Assembly: GCF_007679345.1 (NCBI RefSeq)
Contig: NZ_VEGH01000002.1
Location: 372,001-436,000, forward strand
From: Cellulosimicrobium cellulans
Lineage (GTDB): Bacteria > Actinomycetota > Actinomycetes > Actinomycetales > Cellulomonadaceae
Direction of reading: 5' to 3'
DNA length: 64,000 nucleotides
In this document: positions 37,622 to 45,539 of the stretch, piece by piece
How positions within the stretch are numbered: position 1 is the first letter of the stretch
How the letters are laid out: each line of letters starts with the position of its first letter
Notes under the pieces: model-generated
Database searches by the model: none
Seen by the model: the letters and a program-made list of their open reading frames with translations, nothing else
What the model was told of the DNA's origin: nothing
Translations under genes and position numbers: made by a program

Positions 37622-38244
37622 CAGATCTCCTCCGGGTTCGTGATGGAGCCGGTGCCCGCGTCCGCGGGCTCCGCGTGCCGGTGCGGGGTGATCACGAGGT
37701 TGGGCCGGGTGATCGACGGGTCGGGCAGCGGGGCGACGTCGGCGCGGTCGCCGTGCGCCGCCCGCAGGTCCGTGATGTCGCCGTAGTGCAGGACGCGGGA
37801 CGGGCACGCGGCGACGCACGCCGGGTCGCGGCCCTCGGCCAGCTCGTCCGCGCACAGGTCGCACTTGGTCATCACCCCGGCGGACGGGTCGAACTGCGGC
37901 GCCGAGTACGGGCACGCCCACTCGCAGAACCGGCAGCCCACGCACTTCGCCGGGTCGACCGAGACGATGCCGTCGGCGCCCTTGTGCATCGCGGTCGTCG
38001 GGCAGACGGCCACGCACACCGGGTCGTCGCAGTGGTTGCAGGAGATCGACGTGTAGTAGGTGAACACGTTCGGCGTGAAGGTGCCCGCGGCCGGGTCGGT
38101 GGACCAGCTGCCGCCGGAGTACTCGACCACCCGGCGCCACGTCACGCCGAGCGGGAGGTCGTGCTTGTCCTTGCAGGCGACCTGGCAGGCCTTGCACCCC
38201 GTGCAGTACTGCTGGTCGATCCAGAAGCCGAGCTGCTGCGCCAT
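37621..38244 (-). CDS. dmsB: DMSO reductase-type Fe-S subunit (four 4Fe-4S clusters)
   Basis: Ferredoxin-like electron-transfer subunit of 207 residues linking DmsC and DmsA. Four cysteine groups: C14/17/20/24, C69/72/77/81, C101/104/107/111 and C128/131/143/147. It opens AQQLGFWIDQQYCTGCKAC, close to DmsB. It has no signal peptide and so probably crosses the membrane bound to DmsA. It is first in the operon; the ATG has GAGAGGG upstream. The 355-bp upstream gap should hold the operon promoter, but I see no convincing FNR-type or other oxygen-response site. Confidence 0.93.
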   Translation of the reverse strand: MAQQLGFWIDQQYCTGCKACQVACKDKHDLPLGVTWRRVVEYSGGSWSTDPAAGTFTPNVFTYYTSISCNHCDDPVCVAVCPTTAMHKGADGIVSVDPAKCVGCRFCEWACPYSAPQFDPSAGVMTKCDLCADELAEGRDPACVAACPSRVLHYGDITDLRAAHGDRADVAPLPDPSITRPNLVITPHRHAEPADAGTGSITNPEEI

Positions 38245-38599
38245 CGTCGTGCCCTCTCGTCTCGACGGGATCGCTGTGCTGCGACCCGTCGGGCTCGGTG
38301 GGCTCGGACGGCGGACGGCACAGGCTGGACCCGTGCGGGCGTGGCGACGTCGGTGTCGCCAGCGGCTGTGCTCGCGCGAACCCGTCCAGTCTCCGAGCGC
38401 CACGCCGAGACCCCAGGGACGAATGTCCCGGTCGCCGCGATGACCTGCGGTGACGTGGGGTGGACTGAGGCTGCCCTTCGTCGCGGCCGAGCACGACGAA
38501 GGGCCCGGCACCAGGAGGTGCCGGGCCCTTCGGCCGTCGATCAGCGGATCAGCGCTCGATCCCGCGGTCGCGCTGATCCTGCGTTCCGCTACGGGCGGG
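38245..38599. promoter_or_regulatory. dmsB-ino1 intergenic region
   Basis: 355 bp between dmsB (leftward start) and the ino1 stop codon. It holds the strong ino1 terminator and, to its right, a short copy of the ino1 gene end: TCAGCGCTCGATC at 38549-38561 repeats the sequence at 38600. The left half should contain the dms promoter. No gene is seen. Confidence 0.5.
38497..38532 (-). terminator. Terminator of padR-ino1
   Basis: A perfect 16-bp stem (38497-38512 with 38517-38532; CGAAGGGCCCGGCACC) with tetraloop AGGA, 67 bases after the ino1 stop codon. It may also block read-through in the other direction. Confidence 0.88.
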
Positions 38600-39694
38600 T
38601 CAGCGCTCGATCTCGCCGCGGATGAACTTCTCCACGAGCTCCCGGCCGTGCTGGTCCTCGTGCTGGACCGGCGGGGACTTCATGAAGTAGGTCGACGCCG
38701 ACAGGATCGGGCCGCCGATGCCGCGGTCCAGCGCGATCTTCGCGGCGCGGACGGCGTCGATGATGATGCCGGCCGAGTTCGGGGAGTCCCAGACCTCGAG
38801 CTTGTACTCCAGGTTCAGGGGCACCTCGCCGAACGCGCGACCCTCGAGGCGGACGTACGCCCACTTGCGGTCGTCGAGCCAGGCGACGTAGTCCGACGGG
38901 CCGATGTGGACGTTGCGGTCGTCCTTCTTGCCGGCCAGCGGGCCGTCCTCGAGGTTCGAGGTGACGGCCTGCGTCTTCGAGATCTTCTTGGACTCCAGGC
39001 GCTCGCGCTCGAGCATGTTCTTGAAGTCCATGTTGCCGCCGACGTTCAGCTGGTACGTGCGGTCCAGGATGACGCCGCGGTCCTCGAACAGGCGGGCGAG
39101 CACGCGGTGCGTGATCGTCGCGCCGACCTGCGACTTGATGTCGTCGCCGACGATCGGCACGCCGGCCGCCTCGAACTTCGCCGCCCACTCCGGGTCGGAG
39201 GCGATGAACACCGGCAGCGCGTTGACGAAGGCCACGCCCGCGTCGATCGCGGCCTGGGCGTAGAACTTGTCGGCCTCCTCGGAGCCCACCGGCAGGTAGG
39301 AGACGAGGACGTCCACCTTCGCGTCCTTGAGCGCCTGGACGACGTCGACCGGCTCCGCGTCGGACACCTCGATCGTCTGCGCGTAGTACTTGCCGACGCC
39401 GTCGAGGGTCGGGCCGCGCTGGACGGTCACGCCGAGCGGCGGGACGTCGGCGATCTTGATGGTGTTGTTCTCGGACGCGACGATCGCCTCCGACAGGTCG
39501 AAGCCGACCTTCTTGGCGTCGACGTCGAACGCCAGGACGAACTCCAGGTCGGAGACGTGGTAGTCGCCGAACTGCACGTGCATGAGGCCCGGGACCTTGG
39601 TGCTCGGGTCGGCGTCGGCGTAGTAGTGCACGCCCTGGACAAGCGACGAGGCGCAGTTGCCCACGCCCGCGATCGCAACGCGGATGGCGGTCAT
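38600..39694 (-). CDS. ino1: Inositol-3-phosphate synthase
   Basis: NAD-dependent conversion of glucose 6-phosphate to 1L-myo-inositol 1-phosphate, the first step to phosphatidylinositol and mycothiol in actinobacteria. It has 364 residues, the actinobacterial short form. The NAD-binding start is [17 protein letters not shown], and [30 protein letters not shown] holds the family's catalytic lysines; [23 protein letters not shown] follows. The ATG overlaps the padR stop codon by four bases, so both genes are one operon. Confidence 0.95.
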   Translation of the reverse strand: MTAIRVAIAGVGNCASSLVQGVHYYADADPSTKVPGLMHVQFGDYHVSDLEFVLAFDVDAKKVGFDLSEAIVASENNTIKIADVPPLGVTVQRGPTLDGVGKYYAQTIEVSDAEPVDVVQALKDAKVDVLVSYLPVGSEEADKFYAQAAIDAGVAFVNALPVFIASDPEWAAKFEAAGVPIVGDDIKSQVGATITHRVLARLFEDRGVILDRTYQLNVGGNMDFKNMLERERLESKKISKTQAVTSNLEDGPLAGKKDDRNVHIGPSDYVAWLDDRKWAYVRLEGRAFGEVPLNLEYKLEVWDSPNSAGIIIDAVRAAKIALDRGIGGPILSASTYFMKSPPVQHEDQHGRELVEKFIRGEIER

Positions 39695-40347
39695 CCTCGC
39701 TCCTTCTGAGGGGGTTGTGCCGCGACGATGGAGTCATCCTCGACAGCGTTCGTGCGGGGGTCGGCCGGACGGCCGGCACCCCGGGGACGGGCGCCGCGGT
39801 TGCTGCGCTCGTGGTCGATGAGGTCGTCGAGCCAGCGGACCTCGCGCTCGACCTGCTCGAGCCCGTGACGCTGCAGCTCGAGGGTGTACTCGTCCATGCG
39901 GACGCGGGTGCGGGACACGGAGTCCTTGATGAGCTCCAGCCGCTCGGTCATCCGGGTGCGCCGGCCCTCGAGGATCCGCAGCCGGGTCTCGGCGTCGGTC
40001 TGCCCGAAGAACGCGAACCGGAAGCCGAAGTTCTCGTCCTCCCAGGCCGCGGGCCCGGAGGACGCCAGCACGTGCTGGAACTGCTCCTTGCCCTCCGCGG
40101 TGAGCTGGTAGACGATCCGGGCGCGCTTGCCGGCCAGGCCGTGCGCGGGCGCCTGCTGCGGGTCGGACCCCGCGATGAGGCCGCGCGCCACCAGCGACTT
40201 GAGGGCCGGGTACAGCGAGCCGTACGACAGCGCGCGGAACGAGCCGAGCAGCAGGTTGAGCCGCTTGCGCAGCTCGTACCCGTGCATCGGGGAGTCGTGG
40301 AGCAGGCCGAGGATGGCCGACTCGAGCACGTCGGAACGTCCGCGCAC
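39691..40347 (-). CDS. PadR-family transcriptional regulator
   Basis: Winged-helix repressor of 218 residues. The PadR DNA-binding domain is at the N-terminus ([26 protein letters not shown], then [18 protein letters not shown]), and a helical dimerisation part follows (about 120-190). The basic Pro/Arg-rich tail ends at AQPPQKERG. The start is GTG ([10 protein letters not shown]) with GGAGG seven bases upstream; the open frame runs on to the operator. It is cotranscribed with ino1, so it probably controls inositol synthesis as well as itself. The effector is unknown. Confidence 0.92.
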   Translation of the reverse strand: MRGRSDVLESAILGLLHDSPMHGYELRKRLNLLLGSFRALSYGSLYPALKSLVARGLIAGSDPQQAPAHGLAGKRARIVYQLTAEGKEQFQHVLASSGPAAWEDENFGFRFAFFGQTDAETRLRILEGRRTRMTERLELIKDSVSRTRVRMDEYTLELQRHGLEQVEREVRWLDDLIDHERSNRGARPRGAGRPADPRTNAVEDDSIVAAQPPQKERG

Positions 40348-40375
40348 CGTGGCCTCCCTCCCGCTGTCCGCATCG

Positions 40376-40398
40376 CGATGTATCGAACTGATACATCG
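40376..40398. promoter_or_regulatory. PadR operator palindrome
   Basis: Perfect inverted repeat with 9-bp arms (CGATGTATC, 40376-40384; GATACATCG, 40390-40398) and a 5-bp spacer. ATGTAT...ATACAT dyads are typical of PadR operators. It lies just downstream of the padR -10 box, across the expected transcription start. Confidence 0.85.
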
Positions 40399-40401
40399 GG
40401 G

Positions 40402-40431
40402 AGGGTAGGACGAACGGGGTGATCCGGGCAA
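40402..40431 (-). promoter_or_regulatory. Promoter of padR-ino1
   Basis: On the minus strand TTGCCC (40431-40426) and TACCCT (40407-40402) are separated by 18 bases. Transcription would begin inside the PadR palindrome, consistent with autorepression. Confidence 0.55.
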
Positions 40432-40689
40432 CACCTGGCCCGCGCTCGGCGTGGCGCCCGGCGCCGTCGGCGGTTCGCGGCCCAGGTCACGTCCTCGCGG
40501 GTCGCCGGACTGCCAGGATGTTCAGCGGGCCGGGAAGCCCCGCGGGGGGCCTCGTGGCGATCAGGTGAAGGTCGCCGGGAGGGGTCGCCCGCCCGCGGGC
40601 GCGGCACGCCCGCTCGCGCATACTGATCCGGGCCCGGACGGCTCCCTGCCGCCCGCCCTCCCCCCAGCAGTCCACAGGAAGGCAGTGCC

Positions 40690-43095
40690 GTGGCAGGCTC
40701 CACCCGACGATCCACCGGGACCCCCGCGCGCGGCGCCGCCGCGTCCGGCGGTCGGCGGCGGATCATCGACTACCCCCGGCGGGGCTACCGCGGTCTGCAC
40801 CGCTGGCTGCCGTCGTGGCGGTTCGTCGTCGGCGCCGTCACCGGCTTCGTCTTCCTGTGCCTCGGGCTCGCGGTCGCCGCGTACGCGCTCACCGACGTGC
40901 CCGCCCCCGACGAGTTCGCGGAGGAGCAGGCGTCGACCGTCTACTTCGCCGACGGCACCACCGAGATCGGGACGTACCCCGGGCCGAACCGCACCCTGGT
41001 GGACTACGAGACGCTGCCCGCCCACGTCGGCGAGGCCGTGGTGTCCTCCGAGGACCGGACGTTCTTCGAGAACTCCGGCGTCTCGATCACCGGCATGGCG
41101 CGCGCGTTCTGGAACAACGTCCGTGGCGGGGCGACGCAGGGCGGGTCGACGCTCACCCAGCAGTACGTCGAGCGCTACTACGTCGGCGAGACCACGGTCA
41201 GCTACGTCGGGAAGGCCAAGGAGGCCCTGCTGGCGATCAAGATCGCGCAGTCCGAGACCAAGGAGCAGATCCTCGGCCGGTACCTCAACACCATCTACTT
41301 CGGCCGCGGCGCGTACGGCATCGAGGCCGCCGCCCAGGCGTACTTCGGCAAGCCCGCCGCGGACCTGTCCGTCTCCGAGGCCGCGCTGCTGTCCGGCATC
41401 ATCCCGTCGCCCGGCAACTGGGACCCCGCGGTCAGCCCGGAGAAGGCCGAGCAGCGGTGGAACGGCGTGCTCAACGGAATGGTGCGGGACGGCTACCTGA
41501 CCCAGGCCGACCGGGACGCCCAGACGTTCCCCCCGACGGTCGAGTACACCCAGAGCGACCGGCTCGGCGGCACCAACGGCTACCTGCTGAACTACGTCCA
41601 GCAGGAGCTCGTCGCGACCGGGACCATCACCGAGGACATGCTCGAGCGGCGGGGCCTGAAGATCGTGACGACGATCGAGCCGCAGGTCCAGCAGGACGCC
41701 GTCGACTCCGTGATCAAGCTGCTCGACCAGGACGACGACATGTACGAGCACGCCAACGGCGAGGTCCCGTCGCCCAACCTCAAGGTCGGCGTCGTCTCGA
41801 TCGACCCGGCGACGGGCGGCATCGTGTCGATGTACGGCGGCCGCGACTTCCTGACGGACCAGATCAACCGCGCCACCCGCGGCACCCAGCAGGCCGGCTC
41901 GACGTTCAAGCCGTTCACGCTGATCGCCGGGCTGGAGAACGGCGTCCCGCTCACGAAGTCGTACCCGGGGTACTCCCCGCAGGAGTTCGGGGACTGGAAG
42001 GTCAACAACTTCGGCTTCGAGGACTTCGGCACGATCGACCTCGTCAAGGCCACCGAGCAGTCGGTCAACACCGTGTACGCCCAGCTGAACCTCGAGGTCG
42101 GCCCGGAGAAGACCGCCGAGGTCGCCCAGCGGGCCGGCGTGAAGTCGCCGGTCAACAGCGAGCGGTCGAACGTGCTCGGCACCGACGCGGTCACCACGCT
42201 CGACATGGCGTCGGCGTACGCGACGATCGCCGCCCAGGGCGTCTACCACAAGCCGTTCATGGTCGCGCAGGCCACCTACCCCGACGGCGACGTGGCCTAC
42301 TCCGGCCAGACGCAGCCGGTCCAGCAGTTCGAGGCCGACGTGATGGCCGACACCACCTACGCCATGACCCAGGTCGTCGAGAAGGGCTCCGGCCGGGCGT
42401 ACGTCAAGCCGCTCGACCGCCCGATCGCCGGCAAGACGGGTACCTCGAACGACAACAAGTCCGCGTGGTTCGTCGGCTTCACCCCGCAGATCGCCACCGC
42501 GGTGTCGCTCAGCCAGGTCGGCGACAACGGCAGCGACCCGGTGACCATCACCCCCTGGGGCGAGGACGCGTCCGGCCGGTCGCTCACGGTCAACGACCGC
42601 GGGATCACGGGCGCCACCTGGCCCGCGGCGGTGTGGGCCGACTACATGGGCAAGGTCTTCCAGGTCGAGAAGTACGCCCCGGTGGTCGACTTCCCGGAGC
42701 GCGCGAACGTGAACCGCGCGGCGGCGCCCACGTCCACGCCCACCACGCAGGCGCCGGTCGAGACCCAGGCGCCGGAGCCGGAGCAGCCGACGACGGTGGC
42801 GGTGCCGTCCGGGCTCACCGGCCAGCTCTCCGGCGACGCGCAGGCCGCGCTGCAGAACGCGGGTCTGGTGCCCTCCGTGGCCGAGGAGTTCAACGCCGCG
42901 GCCCCCGGGACCGTCCTCGGCGCGAGCCCCGGCGAGGGGTCGCAGGTGGCGCCCGGGTCGACCGTCACCCTCCGGGTGTCCAAGGGACCGCAGCCGCAGC
43001 CCCAGCCGACGCAGCAGCCGACCCAGGGCGCCGGCCAGGCCGGCAACAACGGGCAGGGCGGCAGCAACCAGGCGAACCCCGGCACCGGCGGCTGA
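40690..43095 (+). CDS. Class A penicillin-binding protein (GT51 + transpeptidase + PASTA)
   Basis: Bifunctional peptidoglycan synthase of 801 residues. A cytoplasmic N-terminus is followed by one membrane helix (about 44-66). The GT51 domain has the catalytic E121 in [10 protein letters not shown] (family EDxxFxxHxG, here His is Asn) and GGSTLTQQ (151-158). The transpeptidase has S404 in STFK, SVN (458-460) and KTGT (582-585). A single PASTA domain (about 695-760, ending [11 protein letters not shown]) and a Gln/Pro/Gly-rich tail end the chain. The start is GTG after AGGAAGG. Upstream is padR-ino1, divergent; rpsF follows after 188 bases. It resembles PonA-type enzymes. Confidence 0.94.
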   Translation: MAGSTRRSTGTPARGAAASGGRRRIIDYPRRGYRGLHRWLPSWRFVVGAVTGFVFLCLGLAVAAYALTDVPAPDEFAEEQASTVYFADGTTEIGTYPGPNRTLVDYETLPAHVGEAVVSSEDRTFFENSGVSITGMARAFWNNVRGGATQGGSTLTQQYVERYYVGETTVSYVGKAKEALLAIKIAQSETKEQILGRYLNTIYFGRGAYGIEAAAQAYFGKPAADLSVSEAALLSGIIPSPGNWDPAVSPEKAEQRWNGVLNGMVRDGYLTQADRDAQTFPPTVEYTQSDRLGGTNGYLLNYVQQELVATGTITEDMLERRGLKIVTTIEPQVQQDAVDSVIKLLDQDDDMYEHANGEVPSPNLKVGVVSIDPATGGIVSMYGGRDFLTDQINRATRGTQQAGSTFKPFTLIAGLENGVPLTKSYPGYSPQEFGDWKVNNFGFEDFGTIDLVKATEQSVNTVYAQLNLEVGPEKTAEVAQRAGVKSPVNSERSNVLGTDAVTTLDMASAYATIAAQGVYHKPFMVAQATYPDGDVAYSGQTQPVQQFEADVMADTTYAMTQVVEKGSGRAYVKPLDRPIAGKTGTSNDNKSAWFVGFTPQIATAVSLSQVGDNGSDPVTITPWGEDASGRSLTVNDRGITGATWPAAVWADYMGKVFQVEKYAPVVDFPERANVNRAAAPTSTPTTQAPVETQAPEPEQPTTVAVPSGLTGQLSGDAQAALQNAGLVPSVAEEFNAAAPGTVLGASPGEGSQVAPGSTVTLRVSKGPQPQPQPTQQPTQGAGQAGNNGQGGSNQANPGTGG

Positions 43096-43158
43096 GCCGC
43101 GCACCAGGACCCGCACCGTCCACCCGGTCGGGCGGCCCCGAGGGGTCGCGCGACCGGG

Positions 43159-43164
43159 TAGACT
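43159..43164 (+). promoter_or_regulatory. -10 box of rpsF operon
   Basis: TAGACT, 119 bases before the rpsF ATG, with no clear -35. Downstream in the leader is a 7-bp hairpin (43242-43248 with 43254-43260, GCCACGG/CCGTGGC), 23 bases before the ATG. The S6:S18 complex binds an rpsF leader in many bacteria; whether this hairpin serves that role is unproved. Confidence 0.45.
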
Positions 43165-43283
43165 GGTGCGCTGCTGTGCCCGCCCCACCGTCGCCATCGA
43201 CACCACGGGGCCCGGGGGCAGCGACGCAACGACACCCTCCTGCCACGGAACGACCGTGGCCGCCGAGACCAGAGGAGGTGGGT

Positions 43284-43577
43284 ATGAGCCTGCGTCAGTA
43301 CGAGATCATGATCATCCTCGACCCCAGCATCGACGAGCGCACCGTCGCCCCGTCGCTCGACAAGTACCTGTCGGTCGTCAAGACCGACGGCGGCTCCGTC
43401 GACAACGTGGACATCTGGGGCCGTCGCCGCCTGGCGTACGACATCAAGAAGAAGTCCGAGGGCATCTACGCCGTCGTCGACTTCTCCTCGACGTCGGACA
43501 CCGCCAAGGAGCTGGACCGTCAGCTGGGCCTGAACGAGGTCGTCCTGCGCACGAAGGTCCTCCGCAAGGAGTCCTGA
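43284..43577 (+). CDS. rpsF: 30S ribosomal protein S6
   Basis: Small-subunit protein that binds S18. It has 97 residues, matching the family from [20 protein letters not shown] to [17 protein letters not shown], with [24 protein letters not shown] in the middle. A strong AGAGGAGG site is a few bases upstream of the ATG. It is first of the rpsF-ssb-rpsR-rplI operon. Confidence 0.97.
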   Translation: MSLRQYEIMIILDPSIDERTVAPSLDKYLSVVKTDGGSVDNVDIWGRRRLAYDIKKKSEGIYAVVDFSSTSDTAKELDRQLGLNEVVLRTKVLRKES

Positions 43578-43646
43578 CGCGTCAGACCGCGCGCGTACCG
43601 TGCGGGACACCCCTTCGACGAGCATCGACGAGAACGAGGAGCTGGC

Positions 43647-44186
43647 ATGGCTGGTGACACCACCATCACGGTGATCGGGAACCTGACCGCCGACCCGGAG
43701 CTGCGGTTCACGCCGTCCGGCGCCGCGGTCGCGAACTTCACCGTGGCGTCCACGCCGCGCACGTTCGACCGCCAGAGCAACGAGTGGAAGGACGGCGACA
43801 CGCTGTTCCTCCGCTGCTCGATCTGGCGGGAGGCGGCGGAGAACGTCGCCGAGTCGCTCACCAAGGGCACCCGCGTGATCGTCAGCGGCCGACTCGTCCA
43901 GCGGTCCTACGAGACCCGCGAGGGCGAGAAGCGCACCGTCTACGAGCTGCAGGTCGACGAGGTCGGCCCGTCGCTCCGCTACGCCTCGGCCAAGGTCACC
44001 CGGACCCAGCGGTCCGGCGGTGGCGGCGGCGGGTTCGGCGGCGGCGGTGGCGGCGGCTTCAACGGCGGTGGCGGCGGCGGTGGCGGGTTCAACGGCGGCG
44101 GCCAGTCCGCGCAGCAGGACGACCCGTGGGCCACGCCCGCGGGCGGCGGCGGCGCGGGTGGCTACTCCGACGAGCCCCCGTTCTGA
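43647..44186 (+). CDS. ssb: Single-stranded DNA-binding protein
   Basis: Covers single-stranded DNA during replication and repair. It has 179 residues. The OB fold is residues 1-115 ([32 protein letters not shown], then [30 protein letters not shown]). A long glycine-rich linker (about 120-155) follows, and the acidic tip DEPPF at the C-terminus is the docking site for partner proteins. The ATG has GGAG upstream. The gene sits between rpsF and rpsR as is usual. Confidence 0.97.
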   Translation: MAGDTTITVIGNLTADPELRFTPSGAAVANFTVASTPRTFDRQSNEWKDGDTLFLRCSIWREAAENVAESLTKGTRVIVSGRLVQRSYETREGEKRTVYELQVDEVGPSLRYASAKVTRTQRSGGGGGGFGGGGGGGFNGGGGGGGGFNGGGQSAQQDDPWATPAGGGGAGGYSDEPPF

Positions 44187-44247
44187 TCGAGCACCGCTGA
44201 CCGCCAGGTCGGCACCGGCGCCGCGCGCGCCATCCCGAACATCCCAT

Positions 44248-44271
44248 CCCGGGGCATGGCAACGCCCCGGG
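44248..44271 (+). other. Hairpin between ssb and rpsR
   Basis: An 8-bp perfect stem (44248-44255 with 44264-44271, CCCGGGGC/GCCCCGGG), loop of eight bases, 28 bases upstream of rpsR. It may be an attenuator or an mRNA-stability element; there is no T run. Confidence 0.45.
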
Positions 44272-44299
44272 CTCCGTACGTAGAACAAGGAGCACCACG

Positions 44300-44536
44300 A
44301 TGGCCAAGGCCGTTGTCCGGAAGCCCAAGAAGAAGCAGAACCCGCTCAAGGCGGCGAAGATCGAGTCGGTCGACTACAAGGACACCGCCCTGCTGCGGAA
44401 GTTCATCTCCGACCGCGGGAAGATCCGCGCCCGCCGCGTGACCGGCGTGTCCGTCCAGGAGCAGCGCGCGATCGCGCGGGCCGTGAAGAACGCCCGCGAG
44501 ATGGCGCTCCTGCCGTACTCGTCGTCGGCTCGCTGA
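44300..44536 (+). CDS. rpsR: 30S ribosomal protein S18
   Basis: Small-subunit protein, partner of S6. It has 78 residues with the family core [50 protein letters not shown]. The basic N-terminus ([18 protein letters not shown]) lacks the CxxC zinc ligands that some S18 paralogues carry, so this is the zinc-independent form. AAGGAG is upstream of the ATG. Confidence 0.96.
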   Translation: MAKAVVRKPKKKQNPLKAAKIESVDYKDTALLRKFISDRGKIRARRVTGVSVQEQRAIARAVKNAREMALLPYSSSAR

Positions 44537-44550
44537 GAAGGAGCAACAAG

Positions 44551-45000
44551 ATGGCCAAGCTCATCCTGACCCACGAGGTCACGGGCCTCGGCGCTCCCGG
44601 CGACGTCGTCGACGTCAAGGACGGGTACGCCCGCAACTACCTCGTCCCGCGTGGTCTCGCGACCGCGTGGAGCAAGGGTGCGGAGAAGGAGATCACGGCG
44701 ATCCGCCGTGCTCGCAAGACCCGCGAGATCGCGACCCTCGACGAGGCGCGCGCCGTGCGCGACTCGCTGCAGGGCAACCCGGTCACCGTGGCGGCGAAGT
44801 CCGGCGACGCCGGCCGCCTCTTCGGTGCGGTCACGACCGCCGAGATCGCCGACGCGGTCAAGGCCGCCGGCGGCCCGTCGATCGACCGCCGCAAGATCGA
44901 GGTCGCGCAGCCGATCAAGGCGACCGGCGAGTACGCGGTGCAGGTCCGCCTGCACCCGGAGGTCTCCGCGAAGCTGACCGTCAAGGTCGTCGCGGCCTGA
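44551..45000 (+). CDS. rplI: 50S ribosomal protein L9
   Basis: Large-subunit protein with two RNA-binding domains joined by a long helix. It has 149 residues. The N-terminal domain is [35 protein letters not shown], followed by the connecting helix and the C-terminal domain ([14 protein letters not shown]..., [18 protein letters not shown]). Fourteen bases after rpsR, with GAAGGAG upstream. It is the last gene of the operon. Confidence 0.97.
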   Translation: MAKLILTHEVTGLGAPGDVVDVKDGYARNYLVPRGLATAWSKGAEKEITAIRRARKTREIATLDEARAVRDSLQGNPVTVAAKSGDAGRLFGAVTTAEIADAVKAAGGPSIDRRKIEVAQPIKATGEYAVQVRLHPEVSAKLTVKVVAA

Positions 45001-45018
45001 CGCCACGCGCCAGCGCGC

Positions 45019-45057
45019 ACCGCGCCCCCGTCCCGGTCCCCGGGGCGGGGGCGCGGT
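45019..45057 (+). terminator. Terminator of rpsF-rplI operon
   Basis: A 12-bp perfect stem (45019-45030 with 45046-45057, ACCGCGCCCCCG/CGGGGGCGCGGT) with an inner CCCGG/CCGGG stem, 18 bases after the rplI stop codon. Confidence 0.85.
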
Positions 45058-45084
45058 CGTGTCCGGGGCGCGCGCTCGGTGCGT

Positions 45085-45160
45085 GCGCCGAGATCGGTGG
45101 TTCGGTCCGAGATCGGTGGTTCCAGGGACCGATCTCGGCGCGAGGCACCGATCTGGGCGC
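45085..45160. repeat. GAGATCGGT repeat cluster with inverted halves
   Basis: Two direct copies of CCGAGATCGGTGGTTC (45088-45103, 45107-45122; 19-bp phase) are followed by inverted copies ACCGATCTCGGCGC (45128-45141) and CACCGATCTGGGCGC (45146-45160). The first and third form a 14-bp inverted repeat (45085-45098 with 45128-45141). The 10-mer pair at the same phase also occurs at 11962. Confidence 0.8.
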
Positions 45161-45226
45161 CCGACGCGCCGGATCTCCGCCGCGCGGCCGAGGCGCGGCG
45201 CACCCGGGTCGGCCTACGGTCGAGGC

Positions 45227-45532
45227 ATGTCGGACGAGCGCGCACCCGCCCCGCCGGACGAGCCGGGCGGTCCCCGGACCGGTTCCGCCCCGGAGCCGGA
45301 GCAGGACTCGGCGGGTGCCGGTGCCGCGTACCTGCCGATCGGGATCGTGTTCCTCGTGCTCGGCATGTCCGGGCTGCTGAACGACTCCATGCGGTACGCG
45401 TCGTTGGCGTTCTTCCCGGTCGGCGTGGTGTTCCTCGTCCTCGCGATGCAGGGCCGCTCCGCCGAGAGCGCCGACCCCGAGGCCCACCCGGGTGAGCCCT
45501 CTGCGGACGACGAGAGGCCGCCGCGGGTCTGA
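45227..45532 (+). CDS. Small two-helix membrane protein
   Basis: A 101-residue protein without a family I recognise. An acidic, Pro-rich cytoplasmic N-terminus (about 33 residues) is followed by two hydrophobic segments (AAYLPIGIVFLVLGMSGLL and LAFFPVGVVFLVLAM) and a charged tail. The ATG lies six bases after TACGGT (45215-45220) without a ribosome site, so a leaderless mRNA is likely. It converges with the MATE gene: the two stop codons are seven bases apart and lie in a CTGAG/CTCAG hairpin. Confidence 0.72.
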   Translation: MSDERAPAPPDEPGGPRTGSAPEPEQDSAGAGAAYLPIGIVFLVLGMSGLLNDSMRYASLAFFPVGVVFLVLAMQGRSAESADPEAHPGEPSADDERPPRV

Positions 45533-45539
45533 GCTCCCC

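Larger units (their letters stand above)
40348..40689. promoter_or_regulatory. padR-PBP divergent intergenic region
   Basis: 342 bp between divergent padR and the penicillin-binding protein gene. It contains the padR promoter and operator at its left end, and the ribosome site ACAGGAAGG near 40675. A CATACT (near 40620) is the best -10 candidate for the rightward gene, but no -35 was found. No gene is seen. Confidence 0.5.

Noticed and set aside
38245..38496. FNR-type site for the dms operon
   Set aside because: No TTGAT-n4-ATCAA-like dyad was found in the gap; any oxygen control must use another element.
40667..40676. TCCACA upstream of the penicillin-binding protein as a DnaA box
   Set aside because: A single isolated hexamer; it lacks neighbours and the flanking bases do not fit the full 9-bp box.
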